Source: UBA7657 sp049652985 (GTDB taxonomy: Bacteria > Pseudomonadota > Alphaproteobacteria > Micavibrionales > Micavibrionaceae). Taken from it: a stretch of DNA of 64,000 nt. Location: the NCBI GenBank assembly GCA_049652985.1, contig JBASFK010000002.1, positions 434,001 through 498,000 on the forward strand, in the 5' to 3' direction. Shown piece by piece: positions 17,050 through 25,815 of the stretch. Both the position numbers and the translations under genes were made by a program. The notes beneath the pieces were generated by a model that saw only the letters and a list, made by a program, of their open reading frames with translations, had not been told where the DNA came from and made no database searches. Numbering within the stretch: position 1 is the first letter of the stretch; each line of letters starts with the position of its first letter.

Positions 17050-17814
17050 TTAATTTGCAGGCAGCGTGGGTAATTGCCTCTGCTCGGCCAACATGATGGT
17101 CATGGTCTTGGCCCGCTCGGGGTTCATGGCGGCCATGATCGGCGAAAGTTTGCGCTCGGACATCCGGGACATAACCTGCATCAGCACGTCGATATCCAGC
17201 GTATCGAAAATGCGCGCGGCATCCGGCGGTTTCATGCCCTCGTAAATCTTGACTAGGCTGACAATGCGGGCCTGCTCCTCATCAGATTGTTTCTGCAGGA
17301 GTTTTTCAATCTCGCCCCGGAGCTGGGACAGCTCGTTGTATTTGCGGTCGATTTCCTGCTCGGCGGCGCGCAGGAGCGCTTCACGCGCGACCATATCCGA
17401 CTCACGCTTGTCGAGTTCTTCGCGGCGCTTGGCGAGATTGTCGTATAGCTCGGTGCGCACGTTTGAAAATTCAGTGTCGGAATCGCCCGCATCGTGCCAT
17501 TCCTCGGCTTCCTCGGTCGCGGGCGGCTTGTCTTCGGCCGTGAGAGGCTTGGCTTCGCCTTCGGCTGCGTGATCTTCAGCGGGTTTCTCTTCGGTCTTCG
17601 TTCCTTCCGCGGGCGCGGTTTTTTCCTCGGGGATTTCGCTGACGGTCGGCTCTTCCTTTGGTTTTTCGGCAGGCGGGTGCGCTTCCCCGGCGGCGGCCAG
17701 AGCCTCGCCTGAAAGTTTGGAAATACCCATCGCGACCTCGGCGAAGCGGACCGAAAAGGCCAGCATCGCCACGAAAACGAGCAACGGCAGTATCTTGAGG
17801 TTACTGAAATTCAT
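17050..17814 (-). CDS. MotE-like flagellar protein (MgtE N-domain-like)
   Basis: 254 residues. One N-terminal membrane helix (LPLLVFVAMLAFSVRFAEVAMG), an acidic Pro/Glu/Lys-rich stretch (about 40-115), a coiled coil (about 115-185), and a C-terminal domain of the MgtE-N type (VKIYEGMKPPDAARIFDTLDIDVLMQVMSRMSERKLSPIMAAMNPERAK). This matches the MotE family, described as a chaperone of the periplasmic motor protein MotC in rhizobia. No MotC is seen here, so a more general motor role is possible. It lies 3 nt after the DUF6468 gene in the fliL-fliM unit. Confidence 0.78.
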   Translation of the reverse strand: MNFSNLKILPLLVFVAMLAFSVRFAEVAMGISKLSGEALAAAGEAHPPAEKPKEEPTVSEIPEEKTAPAEGTKTEEKPAEDHAAEGEAKPLTAEDKPPATEEAEEWHDAGDSDTEFSNVRTELYDNLAKRREELDKRESDMVAREALLRAAEQEIDRKYNELSQLRGEIEKLLQKQSDEEQARIVSLVKIYEGMKPPDAARIFDTLDIDVLMQVMSRMSERKLSPIMAAMNPERAKTMTIMLAEQRQLPTLPAN

Positions 17815-17817
17815 GGT

Positions 17818-18381
17818 TTAGAACGCTCCCCGGCTCGTGGGCTTCTTGGTTTTACGCAGGGCGGCGAACAATTCCTTCTCCGCCTGGCTTTGCAGGTGCT
17901 CGGGGATTTCACCCTCGTCATCGTTGGCGCCGGGCGTCTCATCGCTGTAATCGCGGTCATGGATGAAAAAAGCGGGTTTGTCGGTGACGGCGGGCTTGCG
18001 ATGGGGCGCAGAGGGGAAATTTTTCGGCTGTTCAATATTTTGCGGCGCGGGGCTGCTGTTTCCGGTGAGCTTTTCAAGGCGGGTGGCAATGTTATTACTG
18101 GATTCATTTATCATCTGAAGTTCTTCGGCCATCGCCCTGGAATCATTTATAGTTTTCTGTAATTCACGCCCGGATCTGTCGCCCGCGATTTTCAGGCCAT
18201 CAATCGCCCGCAGCGCCTCGTCGATATTCTTGGAAAGGCGGTCGATAAGCCTGTTCATATCCTGCCTGTGGCCGCGGAAGTCGCTCATGCTCCGGGAGAG
18301 CTTGAAGCAGTAGAAAATCGCAAAGCCGAGTGCGATCAGCACCGCGATATCCAGAATGATACTCAGAACCTGGCCTGTCAT
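17818..18381 (-). CDS. DUF6468 flagellar-cluster protein
   Basis: 187 residues: an N-terminal membrane helix (VLSIILDIAVLIALGFAIFYCF), then a long amphipathic coil (SRSMSDFRGHRQDMNRLIDRLSKNIDEALRAIDGL...) and a polar tail. This matches the DUF6468 family found beside fliM in alphaproteobacteria. Function is not established. It lies 11 nt after fliM and 3 nt before the MotE-like gene, so all are likely made together with FliL and FliM. Confidence 0.8.
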   Translation of the reverse strand: MTGQVLSIILDIAVLIALGFAIFYCFKLSRSMSDFRGHRQDMNRLIDRLSKNIDEALRAIDGLKIAGDRSGRELQKTINDSRAMAEELQMINESSNNIATRLEKLTGNSSPAPQNIEQPKNFPSAPHRKPAVTDKPAFFIHDRDYSDETPGANDDEGEIPEHLQSQAEKELFAALRKTKKPTSRGAF

Positions 18382-18392
18382 TACTCGTCCTT

Positions 18393-19475
18393 CTAGTCGT
18401 CTTTCTTCTCAGGCGGTATGTATGTGTCGATCTTGACGGCGATATTACCCTGTTTCTGGCCGACCGGGCCAATAAACATGGGGAAGCTGCCGCAGCGTAA
18501 TTCCAATACGTCCTCGGTGGTGGTGTTCAGCATGACCCGGCTGCCGATCTTCCAGCGGAGCATGTCGCCCAGCGGAATGAAAACCTCGCCGAGGATCGCC
18601 TGCAATTGTATGTCGGTTTTGTACAATTCCTGCGTCAGGTGGCTTTCCCAGATGGAGTCGCGGCCGAATTTTTCACCCATGAACATCTGCAGGAGCAGTT
18701 CGCGGATCGGCTCGAGCGTCGCGTAGGGAATGAGAATTTCAACACGCCCGCCGCGGTCGCCCATATCAACGCGCAGCCTTGCGAGAACGCAGGCGTTACC
18801 GGATTGCGTGATCGTCGCGAAGCGCGGGTTGGTTTCCATACGGTCCAGCGTAAAGCTGACCGGCGAGAGCGGATCGAATGCGGAGGATAAATCTGAAAGC
18901 GAAACCTGCACCATCTTCTCGACAAGTTTAGTTTCGATGGTTGTGTAAGGGCGACCCTCGACTCGGATCGCGGGCGTTCCCTTACGGCCGCCGAGCAGAA
19001 CGTCGACGATGGAATAGATGAGCGCGCTGTCGGTGACGAGCAAACCATTGTTGTCCCATTCTTCGGCCTTGAACACCGAGAGCATGGCGGGCAGCGGGAT
19101 GGAATTCATGTAATCGCCGAAGCGCACCGTGGAAACCTGGTCGAGTGAAACTTCGACGTTGTCGGTAGTAAGGTTCCGGAGCGAAGTCGACATCAGACGC
19201 ACGAGACGGTCGAAGACAATATCGAGCATCGGCAGGCGCTCGTAATTGACCATCGCCGAATTGATAAGCGCCATGACGCCGGAGGTCTGGCCCGTGCCGG
19301 GATCCTCATCGAAGCCGAGGAGGCTGTCGATCTCCTCCTGGTTTAAAATCCGGGTTCCGCCCTCCTCGTCCGTCGCGCCGTCGAACGCAGGCACGGCGTC
19401 CGCCGGCGGGGGTGCGGCGCCTTCGGCAGCCGGAGGCTGCTGTGTTGGGTCCTGCGTTGGTGTTTCGCTGCTCAT
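18393..19475 (-). CDS. fliM: Flagellar motor switch protein FliM
   Basis: C-ring component that binds CheY-P and sets rotation direction. 360 residues. The N-terminal region carries a CheY-binding-like segment (ILNQEEIDSLLGFDED). The middle domain starts LPMLDIVFDRLVRLMSTSLRNLTTDNVEVSLD. The C-terminal SpoA domain is present (LGDMLRWKIGSRVMLNTTTEDVLELRCG). About 35 residues of Pro/Ala-rich sequence precede the EIDSLLG motif. It follows fliL by 71 nt. Confidence 0.96.
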   Translation of the reverse strand: MSSETPTQDPTQQPPAAEGAAPPPADAVPAFDGATDEEGGTRILNQEEIDSLLGFDEDPGTGQTSGVMALINSAMVNYERLPMLDIVFDRLVRLMSTSLRNLTTDNVEVSLDQVSTVRFGDYMNSIPLPAMLSVFKAEEWDNNGLLVTDSALIYSIVDVLLGGRKGTPAIRVEGRPYTTIETKLVEKMVQVSLSDLSSAFDPLSPVSFTLDRMETNPRFATITQSGNACVLARLRVDMGDRGGRVEILIPYATLEPIRELLLQMFMGEKFGRDSIWESHLTQELYKTDIQLQAILGEVFIPLGDMLRWKIGSRVMLNTTTEDVLELRCGSFPMFIGPVGQKQGNIAVKIDTYIPPEKKDD

Positions 19476-19546
19476 CGATCTGTCTTATTTAGATAATTCT
19501 ATCGGGCACATACGCAAGTTCCGTGCCGTTTTTCCTTATTATAGCA

Positions 19547-20212
19547 CTACTGAATAAGAATTTCCTGAAACAGGACATCCTTGACCTCGGCAGGCGCGGC
19601 GGCCTGGTTGACCCGCCAGAGCAACTCCATCTGTAGCCGGTAAATACCCCCCGAGCCGCGCAGGTCCCGCACCCGCAATTCGCGCAGATATGTCTGGAAC
19701 TGGTCGATAACCTTGGGAATAATCGCCTCGACGGCGGGTTTATCGGCGCCATCCTCAAGCTCCAGTTGCACGGTAAGGCGCAAGTAGCGCGGCGTGCCGT
19801 CGTCGCTGTTCAAATTCACGATCATCGTCGGTATGGGAACGAAGGAATCCGAAGCGCCGCCAGCGGCCTCACCATGCCCGCCTTTTGCAGCTTCGCCGTG
19901 TTCTGCAGCAGCCGCGGCAGCTTTTTCACATTCGTGATCGCCTTCGGCGCATTCGACAGGTTTTTCCTTGCCCAGCAGGCTGTCCAGCATGCCGGTGAAA
20001 TAAAGCCCTGCGCCAACCGCGATTAACAGAACAACGACGGCGCCGATGATAATGAAAAGTTTCTTTTTACCGCCGCCACCTTCGGCTGCGGCAGCTTCGC
20101 CACCCTCGCCTTCGGCGGGTGCGCCCTCGGCCCCTTCGGCAGCGCCTTTGGCCTTGGCTTCGCCTTCGGGGGCTTCTTTGTCTTCAGCTTCTTCTTTTTT
20201 TGCTTTGGCCAT
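19547..20212 (-). CDS. fliL: Flagellar basal-body-associated protein FliL
   Basis: Inner-membrane protein around the stator and rotor that supports motor torque. 221 residues. The N-terminal 50 are unusually rich in Ala, Glu and Lys (low complexity). One membrane helix follows (KLFIIIGAVVVLLIAVGAGLYFTG), then the periplasmic FliL domain (VPIPTMIVNLNSDDGTPRYLRLTVQLELED...IIPKVIDQFQTYLRELRVRDLRGSGGIYRLQMELLWRVN). It heads the minus-strand fliL-fliM-DUF6468-motE unit, with a candidate promoter about 50 nt upstream. Confidence 0.94.
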   Translation of the reverse strand: MAKAKKEEAEDKEAPEGEAKAKGAAEGAEGAPAEGEGGEAAAAEGGGGKKKLFIIIGAVVVLLIAVGAGLYFTGMLDSLLGKEKPVECAEGDHECEKAAAAAAEHGEAAKGGHGEAAGGASDSFVPIPTMIVNLNSDDGTPRYLRLTVQLELEDGADKPAVEAIIPKVIDQFQTYLRELRVRDLRGSGGIYRLQMELLWRVNQAAAPAEVKDVLFQEILIQ

Positions 20213-20259
20213 GGAGTAATTGCCTTCGATGATGCGTTCAGCGACGTGCTAATGCCCAG

Positions 20260-20289
20260 ATTATAGGACAAACCGCCCCTGCCGTCTAA
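20260..20289 (-). promoter_or_regulatory. Candidate sigma-70-type promoter of fliL-fliM
   Basis: On the minus strand a perfect -10 TATAAT (20265-20260) is preceded, 18 nt away, by TTAGAC (20289-20284). Transcription would start near 20252, about 40 nt before the fliL ATG. The -35 is only a partial match. No TGGCAC-N6-GCA site faces fliL, unlike the divergent flgF operon. Confidence 0.45.
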
Positions 20290-20300
20290 CGGCGGCGACG

Positions 20301-20309
20301 TTATCCACA
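20301..20309 (+). promoter_or_regulatory. DnaA box (TTATCCACA) in the fliL/flgF intergenic region
   Basis: Perfect match to the 9-nt DnaA consensus, just upstream of the candidate fliL promoter. A second perfect copy lies before fliF at 36871. DnaA acts as a transcription factor for some cell-cycle genes in Caulobacter; any such role here is inference. Confidence 0.4.
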
Positions 20310-20430
20310 ACAGATAACGGAAAAAATTGCCGTATTCCCTTTGAAATCAAGAGGTCAAATCTTCCATTTCCAGAATTTCGCTGCGGAGGCCCGCGCAGCT
20401 AAGCGGCTGTTTTGCATTGTTTTTCTCTAT

Positions 20431-20446
20431 TGGCACAACATGTGCA
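20431..20446 (+). promoter_or_regulatory. Sigma-54-type promoter of flgF-flgG-flgA-flgH
   Basis: TGGCACaacatGTGCA has GG and GC spaced by 10 nt, as in the sigma-54 consensus, with one mismatch in the -12 element. The start point would be near 20457, 50 nt before the flgF ATG. The site also contains an imperfect palindrome (GCACA...TGTGC), which may be incidental. Confidence 0.72.
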
Positions 20447-20506
20447 GATTTATGCCCCAATCCGTGCGCAAAGAACGCGGCAACGAGTGGGTAAAAGGAC
20501 ACTACG

Positions 20507-21232
20507 ATGGAAAACAGTATCTATATCGGCCTGTCGCGCCAGGTTGTTCTCCGGAACAACCTCGATATCATCGCCAACAACGTGGCGAACGTGAACACGC
20601 CCGGCTACCGCGCACAAAATCTTTTGTTCGCGGAGCATATCTCGGACCCGCGCGGCGGGGACGATGAACTGTCCATGGTCTACGACAAGGGCGAATATAA
20701 AAACACCCAGCCCGGCCCCGTGCATGTCACCGGCAACTCGCTCGATGTTTCGGTCGAGGGCCCTGGCTTTCTCGGCGTCGTCGGATCGGACGGCAAGGTT
20801 TATTACAGCCGCGCAGGAAATTTCATGTTGAACGCCGATGGCGGGCTGATGACGCAGGCCGGACACCCGGTCGCCGATGCCGGCGGATCGCCGATCACCA
20901 TCCCGACCAATTCCACCGAAATCCAGATCGACGACAAGGGCATTATCTCGAACCAGGAAGGCCAGGTCGGCCAGCTTATGGTTGTCGAATTCGACAACGC
21001 GCAGAATTTAAGACCATACGGCGAGAACATGTACGCCACCGACGAACCTAGCAAGCCTGCTGAAAACACCGTGGTCAAGCAGGGCCAGCTCGAGGGATCG
21101 AACGTTCTTGCCGTGCTGGAAATGACGCGCATGATCGAAACGCTGCGCAGCTTCCAGTCGATGCAACAGATTTTACAAACCGAAAACGAAAGAATGCGGA
21201 CGGCGATTCAACGCCTGACGCGCCAGGGCTAA
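20507..21232 (+). CDS. flgF: Flagellar basal-body rod protein FlgF
   Basis: Proximal rod protein. 241 residues, with the N-terminal motif VVLRNNLDIIANNVANVNTPGYRAQN and the C-terminal coil (VLAVLEMTRMIETLRSFQSMQQILQTENERMRTAIQRLTRQG). The central FlgF/G domain includes LDVSVEGPGFLGVVGSDGKVYYSRAGNF. Length agrees with alphaproteobacterial FlgF. AAAGGAC precedes the ATG. First gene of flgF-flgG-flgA-flgH, read from a sigma-54-like promoter. Confidence 0.96.
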   Translation: MENSIYIGLSRQVVLRNNLDIIANNVANVNTPGYRAQNLLFAEHISDPRGGDDELSMVYDKGEYKNTQPGPVHVTGNSLDVSVEGPGFLGVVGSDGKVYYSRAGNFMLNADGGLMTQAGHPVADAGGSPITIPTNSTEIQIDDKGIISNQEGQVGQLMVVEFDNAQNLRPYGENMYATDEPSKPAENTVVKQGQLEGSNVLAVLEMTRMIETLRSFQSMQQILQTENERMRTAIQRLTRQG

Positions 21233-21269
21233 TTAAGAATAACCATTAGATTTTTTTAGGAGAAAGACC

Positions 21270-22058
21270 ATGATGAGATCACTTGATATCGGCGCCACCG
21301 GGATGCTCGCACAGCAGACGAACGTGGATGTCATCTCGAACAACATCGCCAACATGACGACGGCGGGTTACAAGCGCCGCCGCGCATCGTTCCAGGATTT
21401 GATTTATCAAAACATCGACCGTCCCGGCTCGACTTCCTCCGACGCGGGCACGACGGTCCCGACCGGTATCCAGCTCGGTCTCGGCGTGCGCACCGGCGCG
21501 GTTTACCGCGAACACGGCCAGGGCGCGATCCGCATTACCGAGAACCCGCTCGACCTCGCGATCACAGGCGAAGGATTTTTCCAGGTGGCGCTGCCGAGCG
21601 GCGAAATCGCTTATTCACGCGATGGCACGATGCAGGTGAATGAAAACGGCGAGATGGTCACCGCGCAGGGTTTCCTGATCGATCCGGGCATCACCATCCC
21701 CGCCGATGCCATCAATATCGACATCAACGAGGAAGGCGAAGTCATCGTACAGGTCTCGGGACAAACCACGCCGCAGAATGTCGGCCAGATACAGCTTGCG
21801 AATTTCGTGAACCCGGCCGGTTTAGACGCCATCGGCGACAACCTCTATTTAGAGACCGACGCGTCGGGCTCGCCAACCACCGGCAACCCCGGTCAGGACG
21901 AGTTCGGCAGCATCCGCCAGGGCGCGATCGAATCCTCCAACGTCAACGTCGTTGAAGAAATTACTATGCTGATTACCGCGCAGCGGGCTTACGAGATGAA
22001 TTCGACCGTCATTTCAACCAGCGACGAGATGCTGCAGACGGTTTCACAGCTTAGATAA
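21270..22058 (+). CDS. flgG: Flagellar distal rod protein FlgG
   Basis: Distal rod subunit. 262 residues, the usual size. The start is ATGATG, with AGGAGAAAG upstream. Family marks: MRSLDIGATGMLAQQTNVDVISNNIANMTTAGYKRRRASFQDLIYQ at the N-terminus, the FlgG-specific insert after it (TGIQLGLGVRTGAVYREHGQG), and the C-terminal VNVVEEITMLITAQRAYEMNSTVISTSDEMLQTVSQLR. It lies 37 nt after flgF and 14 nt before flgA. Confidence 0.97.
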   Translation: MMRSLDIGATGMLAQQTNVDVISNNIANMTTAGYKRRRASFQDLIYQNIDRPGSTSSDAGTTVPTGIQLGLGVRTGAVYREHGQGAIRITENPLDLAITGEGFFQVALPSGEIAYSRDGTMQVNENGEMVTAQGFLIDPGITIPADAINIDINEEGEVIVQVSGQTTPQNVGQIQLANFVNPAGLDAIGDNLYLETDASGSPTTGNPGQDEFGSIRQGAIESSNVNVVEEITMLITAQRAYEMNSTVISTSDEMLQTVSQLR

Positions 22059-22072
22059 CGGGAGAAGGGTAA

Positions 22073-23017
22073 ATGGTTAGGAAAACTGTTCTTTCGATTT
22101 TGATGATACTGACGACGCTGGCAGGTGTGCTTGTTCTCCCGCACACTGCCCGCGCCATCAGCCTGAAGCAAAACAGCGTCGTCACCGGCGACACCATCAG
22201 ACTCGACGATGTTTTCCAGGGCCTGTCCGGCAACCAGGACAAGGTTCTCGGCCTCGCGCCGCAGCCCGGTCAGGAAATGGTGCTGAATGCCCGTACCCTG
22301 CTCCGTATCGCGGTGGCGCTTGATCTTCCATGGCGCCCGGTCAATTCCGGCGATCATATCGTGCTGACCCGCGCCGCTTCCATAGTTGACCGCGCCATGA
22401 TCGAGGATGCACTTCGCGCCACGCTCGCGAACGAAGGCGTTTCCGGCAAATACAAAATTATCATGCCTGATTCTTCCGCACGCATTGTGCTGTCGCCCGA
22501 TGTTGCGCCGAATGTCGAAATCGCGGATTTCACCATGAAGCCCGAAACTGGCTGGTTCGAAGCCACCCTCGCCGCTCCTTCCGCCGCGAACCCGGTCAGC
22601 CGCGTCAAGATCAACGGCACCGTGCAGAAGCTGGTCGATGTTCCGGTCCTTCGCGCCCCGCTCAAGGCCGGCGATATTATCGGCGAGCGCGATATCAATT
22701 ATATCGAGGTGAGCGAGAAAGATGTTCGCCAGGACATGATCCTGAAAAAGGAAGACATTATCGGCATGACGCCGCGGCGCATGACCGGCCCGGACAAAAT
22801 CCTGAAAGCCGTCGATTTTGAATCGCCGCAGATCATTACGCGCGGCGACGTTGTTACCATGCTGTTTCAGCAAGGCGGCCTGATCCTGACCGCCAGCGGC
22901 AAGGCGATGGAGCACGGCGCGAAAGGCGACGTCATACGCGTCGTCAACAACAGCAGCAAAAAGACAATCGAAGGCCTGGTGACTGGTGACAGAGAAGTCA
23001 CCATCACAAGTTTTTAG
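22073..23017 (+). CDS. flgA: Flagellar P-ring chaperone FlgA
   Basis: Periplasmic chaperone for assembly of the FlgI P ring. 314 residues with a signal peptide (MVRKTVLSILMILTTLAGVLVLPHTARA) and a C-terminal SAF/ChapFlgA domain. That domain shows DVPVLRAPLKAGDIIGERDINYIEVSEKDVRQD, GMTPRRM and GDVVTMLFQQGGLILTASGKAMEHGAKGDVIRVVN. The N-terminal half is longer than in enteric FlgA, as is common in alphaproteobacteria. It lies between flgG and flgH; its partner flgI is in the next plus-strand operon. Confidence 0.93.
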   Translation: MVRKTVLSILMILTTLAGVLVLPHTARAISLKQNSVVTGDTIRLDDVFQGLSGNQDKVLGLAPQPGQEMVLNARTLLRIAVALDLPWRPVNSGDHIVLTRAASIVDRAMIEDALRATLANEGVSGKYKIIMPDSSARIVLSPDVAPNVEIADFTMKPETGWFEATLAAPSAANPVSRVKINGTVQKLVDVPVLRAPLKAGDIIGERDINYIEVSEKDVRQDMILKKEDIIGMTPRRMTGPDKILKAVDFESPQIITRGDVVTMLFQQGGLILTASGKAMEHGAKGDVIRVVNNSSKKTIEGLVTGDREVTITSF

Positions 23018-23051
23018 GCACAAGTTTTTAACGAAGGAAAGCGGGTAGCTT

Positions 23052-23801
23052 ATGAAACATAAATTCAGGAATACGGGGCTGGTTCTTCTGGCCTGCACTT
23101 CCCTCACCGCCTGCGGCGCAAGTGACCGCATAGCCAATATCGGCAAAGCGCCGGAGATGGCCAGCATCGTCAACCCAACGACGCAGGAAGGTTACACGCC
23201 TGTCAGCCTGCCAATGCCCGCGCCCCGCAATATTCACCAGGAGCGCAACTCGCTCTGGGCTTCGGACCGCGTCACGTTTTTTAAAGACCAGCGCGCCGCC
23301 GATGTCGGCGACATTATTACCGTGCTCATTGATATTAATGACGAAGCGAAACTCGACAACGAAACCGAGCGCACGCGCAGCAGCTCGGAAGCTGCGAGCC
23401 TCGATGCGCTCATCGGTCTTGAAGCCAGTTTAGACCGCCCCTTCCCGCAGGCCATCGACAATACCAACCTCGTCGAGGGCGGCGCGGATTCATCTTCCAC
23501 CGGTGCGGGCAGAATCGACCGTAAGGAAGAAGTCGAACTGCAGCTCGCGGCACTTGTGACGCAGATTTTGCCGAACGGCAACATGGTGATCTCGGGCAAG
23601 CAGGAAGTGCGCGTCAATTTTGAAAAGCGCATTCTCTCGATCGAAGGCGTGATCCGCCCGCAGGACATCACGATCAACAACACGATTTCATATCAACAGA
23701 TTGCCGAAGCGCGGATCGGTTACGGCGGTCAGGGCCATATCACTGACGTCCAGCAGCCGCGTTACGGACAACAGCTTTACGACGTTATCTTCCCGTTCTA
23801 G
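23052..23801 (+). CDS. flgH: Flagellar L-ring lipoprotein FlgH
   Basis: Outer-membrane L ring around the rod. 249 residues with a lipoprotein signal whose lipobox is LTAC (Cys about residue 21). The mature part carries the FlgH patterns SLWASDRVTFFKDQRAADVGDIITVLIDINDEAKLDNETERTRSS, LPNGNMVISGKQEVRVNFEKRILSIEGVIRPQDITINNTISYQQIAEARIGYGGQG and ends QLYDVIFPF. Last gene of the flgF operon, followed by a clear terminator. Confidence 0.97.
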   Translation: MKHKFRNTGLVLLACTSLTACGASDRIANIGKAPEMASIVNPTTQEGYTPVSLPMPAPRNIHQERNSLWASDRVTFFKDQRAADVGDIITVLIDINDEAKLDNETERTRSSSEAASLDALIGLEASLDRPFPQAIDNTNLVEGGADSSSTGAGRIDRKEEVELQLAALVTQILPNGNMVISGKQEVRVNFEKRILSIEGVIRPQDITINNTISYQQIAEARIGYGGQGHITDVQQPRYGQQLYDVIFPF

Positions 23802-23882
23802 GAGATCACCCGTCTCCGGTTCCCCAACTCCGCGGTAACGCGGTTGCGTGAAGCGGCGTCGTAAATTACCCACCCCAACTAC

Positions 23883-23920
23883 ACCGGCCCTGATAGAAAA
23901 TCATGGGCCGGTTTTTTTAT
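23883..23920 (+). terminator. Rho-independent terminator after flgH
   Basis: ACCGGCCC (23883-23890) pairs with GGGCCGGT (23905-23912), with a 14-nt loop, followed by a run of seven T. The stem is perfect over 8 bp. It ends the flgF-flgG-flgA-flgH unit before the convergent dksA. Confidence 0.9.
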
Positions 23921-23934
23921 GATCTGTCCGGAGA

Positions 23935-24384
23935 TTAATCGTCGCGTTGCGTGCGTTCCATGCGCTCGTGGCGTTCCTGCGCCTCGAGGCTGAGCGTCGC
24001 GATCGGGCGCGCCTTCAGGCGGCCGACGGAGATAGGCTCGCCGGTCTCTTCGCAGTAGCCGTACTCGCCCTGGTTGATGCGCTCGATCGCCTGGTTGATC
24101 TTCGCGATCAGTTTGCGTTCGCGGTCGCGCGTGCGCAACTCCAGCGCGTGATCGGTTTCAGCCGATGCGCGGTCGGCGATGTCGGGCTTTTGCAGCTCGG
24201 TGCCCTGCAGCGTGATTTCAATCGTCTCCCTGGATTCTTTCAGCAGTTCGCTGCGCCAGGCGATCAGCTGGCCGCGGAAATACTCCAGCATAATCGGGTT
24301 CATAAACCCCTTTTTATCCTTTTCCGGATCATATCCGGTCGGCACGACGACGTTATTGGTGGCAGTATTGGAACTTGCAGTCAC
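23935..24384 (-). CDS. dksA: RNA polymerase-binding transcription factor DksA
   Basis: Binds the RNA polymerase secondary channel and works with (p)ppGpp. 149 residues with an N-terminal coiled coil (including DRASAETDHALELRTRDRERKLIAKINQAI) and a C-terminal globular part (YGYCEETGEPISVGRLKARPIATLSLEAQERHE). Only one Cys remains where four-Cys DksA proteins have their zinc site (CEET instead of CEEC, and no CxxC later). This reduced form is known in alphaproteobacteria. It stands alone, convergent with flgH. Confidence 0.92.
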   Translation of the reverse strand: MTASSNTATNNVVVPTGYDPEKDKKGFMNPIMLEYFRGQLIAWRSELLKESRETIEITLQGTELQKPDIADRASAETDHALELRTRDRERKLIAKINQAIERINQGEYGYCEETGEPISVGRLKARPIATLSLEAQERHERMERTQRDD

Positions 24385-24455
24385 AAGAATCTCCCCTTTA
24401 TGTCTTATGTTCTGACGGAACTAGCGAATATAATCGCGGACAGGCTGGAAAACAA

Positions 24456-24902
24456 CTAAAAAGCCCCATCTTTTGCGTCCAGCGCCATACGCATCTTGGC
24501 CAGCTCTACCTGGGCGCGAAGGTCCACCTCGTCCATGATGGCGGTCAGGGCCGGGTCGTTGATCTTCTCCCGGTGAGAGGCAATAACATCAGCAATATCA
24601 ATCATATGGCCAAGAGTGATACCGCCTGTCAGCATAGCGGTCCGCAGCCTGTCGAGCTCGCCCAGGATAACCCCGGCGCGCTGTTTCATGCGCTTGCGGG
24701 AAGACTGGGCGGCGGGGTCTTCCGCGCCCTGAAGCGCCAGGAGGGAATCCACCGTGCCAATGGATTGCGTGGTTTTCACCGATTCCGCAGAGGACGCGCC
24801 CGACGTCATGAAATCGCCGAAATGGCTATCGCTGTCGGCGGTTTTTCCTGACTTTTTCGTGTTCGACGCGCCTTGCGCCTGGCCGGGTCCCTGGACTTTC
24901 AT
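24456..24902 (-). CDS. fliX: Flagellar assembly regulator FliX
   Basis: 148 residues. A polar, Gly/Ser-rich N-terminal part is followed by a conserved helical domain (IGTVDSLLALQGAEDP...RGVILGELDRLRTAMLTGGIT-like region and IMDEVDLRAQVELAKMR). This is the FliX family, which in Caulobacter couples early flagellar assembly to activity of the sigma-54 activator FlbD. FlbD is encoded at 41511 in this window, so both halves of the checkpoint are here. A TATAAT lies about 20 nt upstream of the start. Confidence 0.88.
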   Translation of the reverse strand: MKVQGPGQAQGASNTKKSGKTADSDSHFGDFMTSGASSAESVKTTQSIGTVDSLLALQGAEDPAAQSSRKRMKQRAGVILGELDRLRTAMLTGGITLGHMIDIADVIASHREKINDPALTAIMDEVDLRAQVELAKMRMALDAKDGAF

Positions 24903-24947
24903 GATGTATCCTTTCCCCGATTATAGCCCAAAATCCTTACCGGAAAT

Positions 24948-25589
24948 CTAAAAAATTTTCACCGCCGAAAGCATGGCTCCAACGCCGAAAATCGCTATTA
25001 AAACGCCCGTAAAGATATTCAGTTTATGAATACCCTTGTCGCTGATCTTTATATGGAAGAAAGAAACCGAGAACGTCAGCATGTACCACCAGAACATCGA
25101 ACCGCAGAGCACGCCGGAGATCAGCGGAATGGCCTTTTGGATATCGCCGTCCGTGTGAATGCCGAAACCGGCGAAAACGGCGATGAAGGCAAAGATCGTT
25201 GCGGGGTTGGAGACGGTCAAAAAGAAAGACGTGATGAAGTCATGAAGTAAATCCTTATCAATTTTCTTCAATGCTTCAGGGTCTTTGACTGGCGCTTTTT
25301 TTGTAATGATCGAAGCGCCGAGCAAAATCAGGACAATGCCGCCGAAGAAACGAATTTCGGCGAAATGAGCCTTCAGGAAATCCATGACGAATATGAGACT
25401 GAAAGCGCCCACGGCGCCCCAGAAGGCGTCGGCAAAACCGGCGCCGCTGCCGACCGCGAAGCCTGCCTTGCGGCCGTGAATGAGGGTTGTCTTGATGCAT
25501 AAAAGCGCGACAGGACCGACGGGCGCCGCAATACCCAGCCCCGTCAGAAAACCTTTCAGAAAGAAATCGAGTGTGAAGAATTCCGGCAT
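24948..25589 (-). CDS. LysE-family amino-acid exporter
   Basis: A polytopic inner-membrane protein of about 213 residues with six hydrophobic segments. Residues near the N-terminus show the family pattern FLTGLGIAAPVGPVALLCIKTTLIHGRKAGFAVGSGAGFADAFWG, and later DFITSFFLTVSNPATIFAFIAVFAGFG. LysE/RhtB proteins export amino acids; the substrate cannot be told. I chose the ATG at 25589 (MPEFFTLDFF) over a longer reading, since residues upstream do not match the family. It shares no obvious function with the flagellar genes beside it. Confidence 0.85.
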   Translation of the reverse strand: MPEFFTLDFFLKGFLTGLGIAAPVGPVALLCIKTTLIHGRKAGFAVGSGAGFADAFWGAVGAFSLIFVMDFLKAHFAEIRFFGGIVLILLGASIITKKAPVKDPEALKKIDKDLLHDFITSFFLTVSNPATIFAFIAVFAGFGIHTDGDIQKAIPLISGVLCGSMFWWYMLTFSVSFFHIKISDKGIHKLNIFTGVLIAIFGVGAMLSAVKIF

Positions 25590-25741
25590 TTGGCCGCTAC
25601 TATATAGATAGATAACGCGCGCGGGAAAGAATTGCCGATTGAAGGCCTTACACGCTTTTTTTATGAACATTCCTGCCGCCGGTTTATCCCCAGCCTGCCC
25701 ATAATTCCTTGAAAATAATGATTTTTCCTTTCCTGTGCCGC

Positions 25742-25757
25742 TGGCACGGATTTCGCA
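25742..25757 (+). promoter_or_regulatory. Sigma-54-type promoter of the flgI operon
   Basis: TGGCACggattTCGCA with GG and GC 10 nt apart; one mismatch to TGGCAC-N5-TTGCA. The start point would be near 25768, about 48 nt before the flgI ATG chosen here. Its position within the longest open frame argues against an earlier flgI start. Confidence 0.75.
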
Positions 25758-25815
25758 TGGAAACAGGGGAAGCCGCGACCTGTTTCAGGCCCCGGCAATG
25801 GATAAGGACAACGAA

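Noticed and set aside
21989..23173. 394-residue open frame antisense to flgA
   Set aside because: flgA has a signal peptide and conserved domain; the antisense frame shows no recognisable feature.
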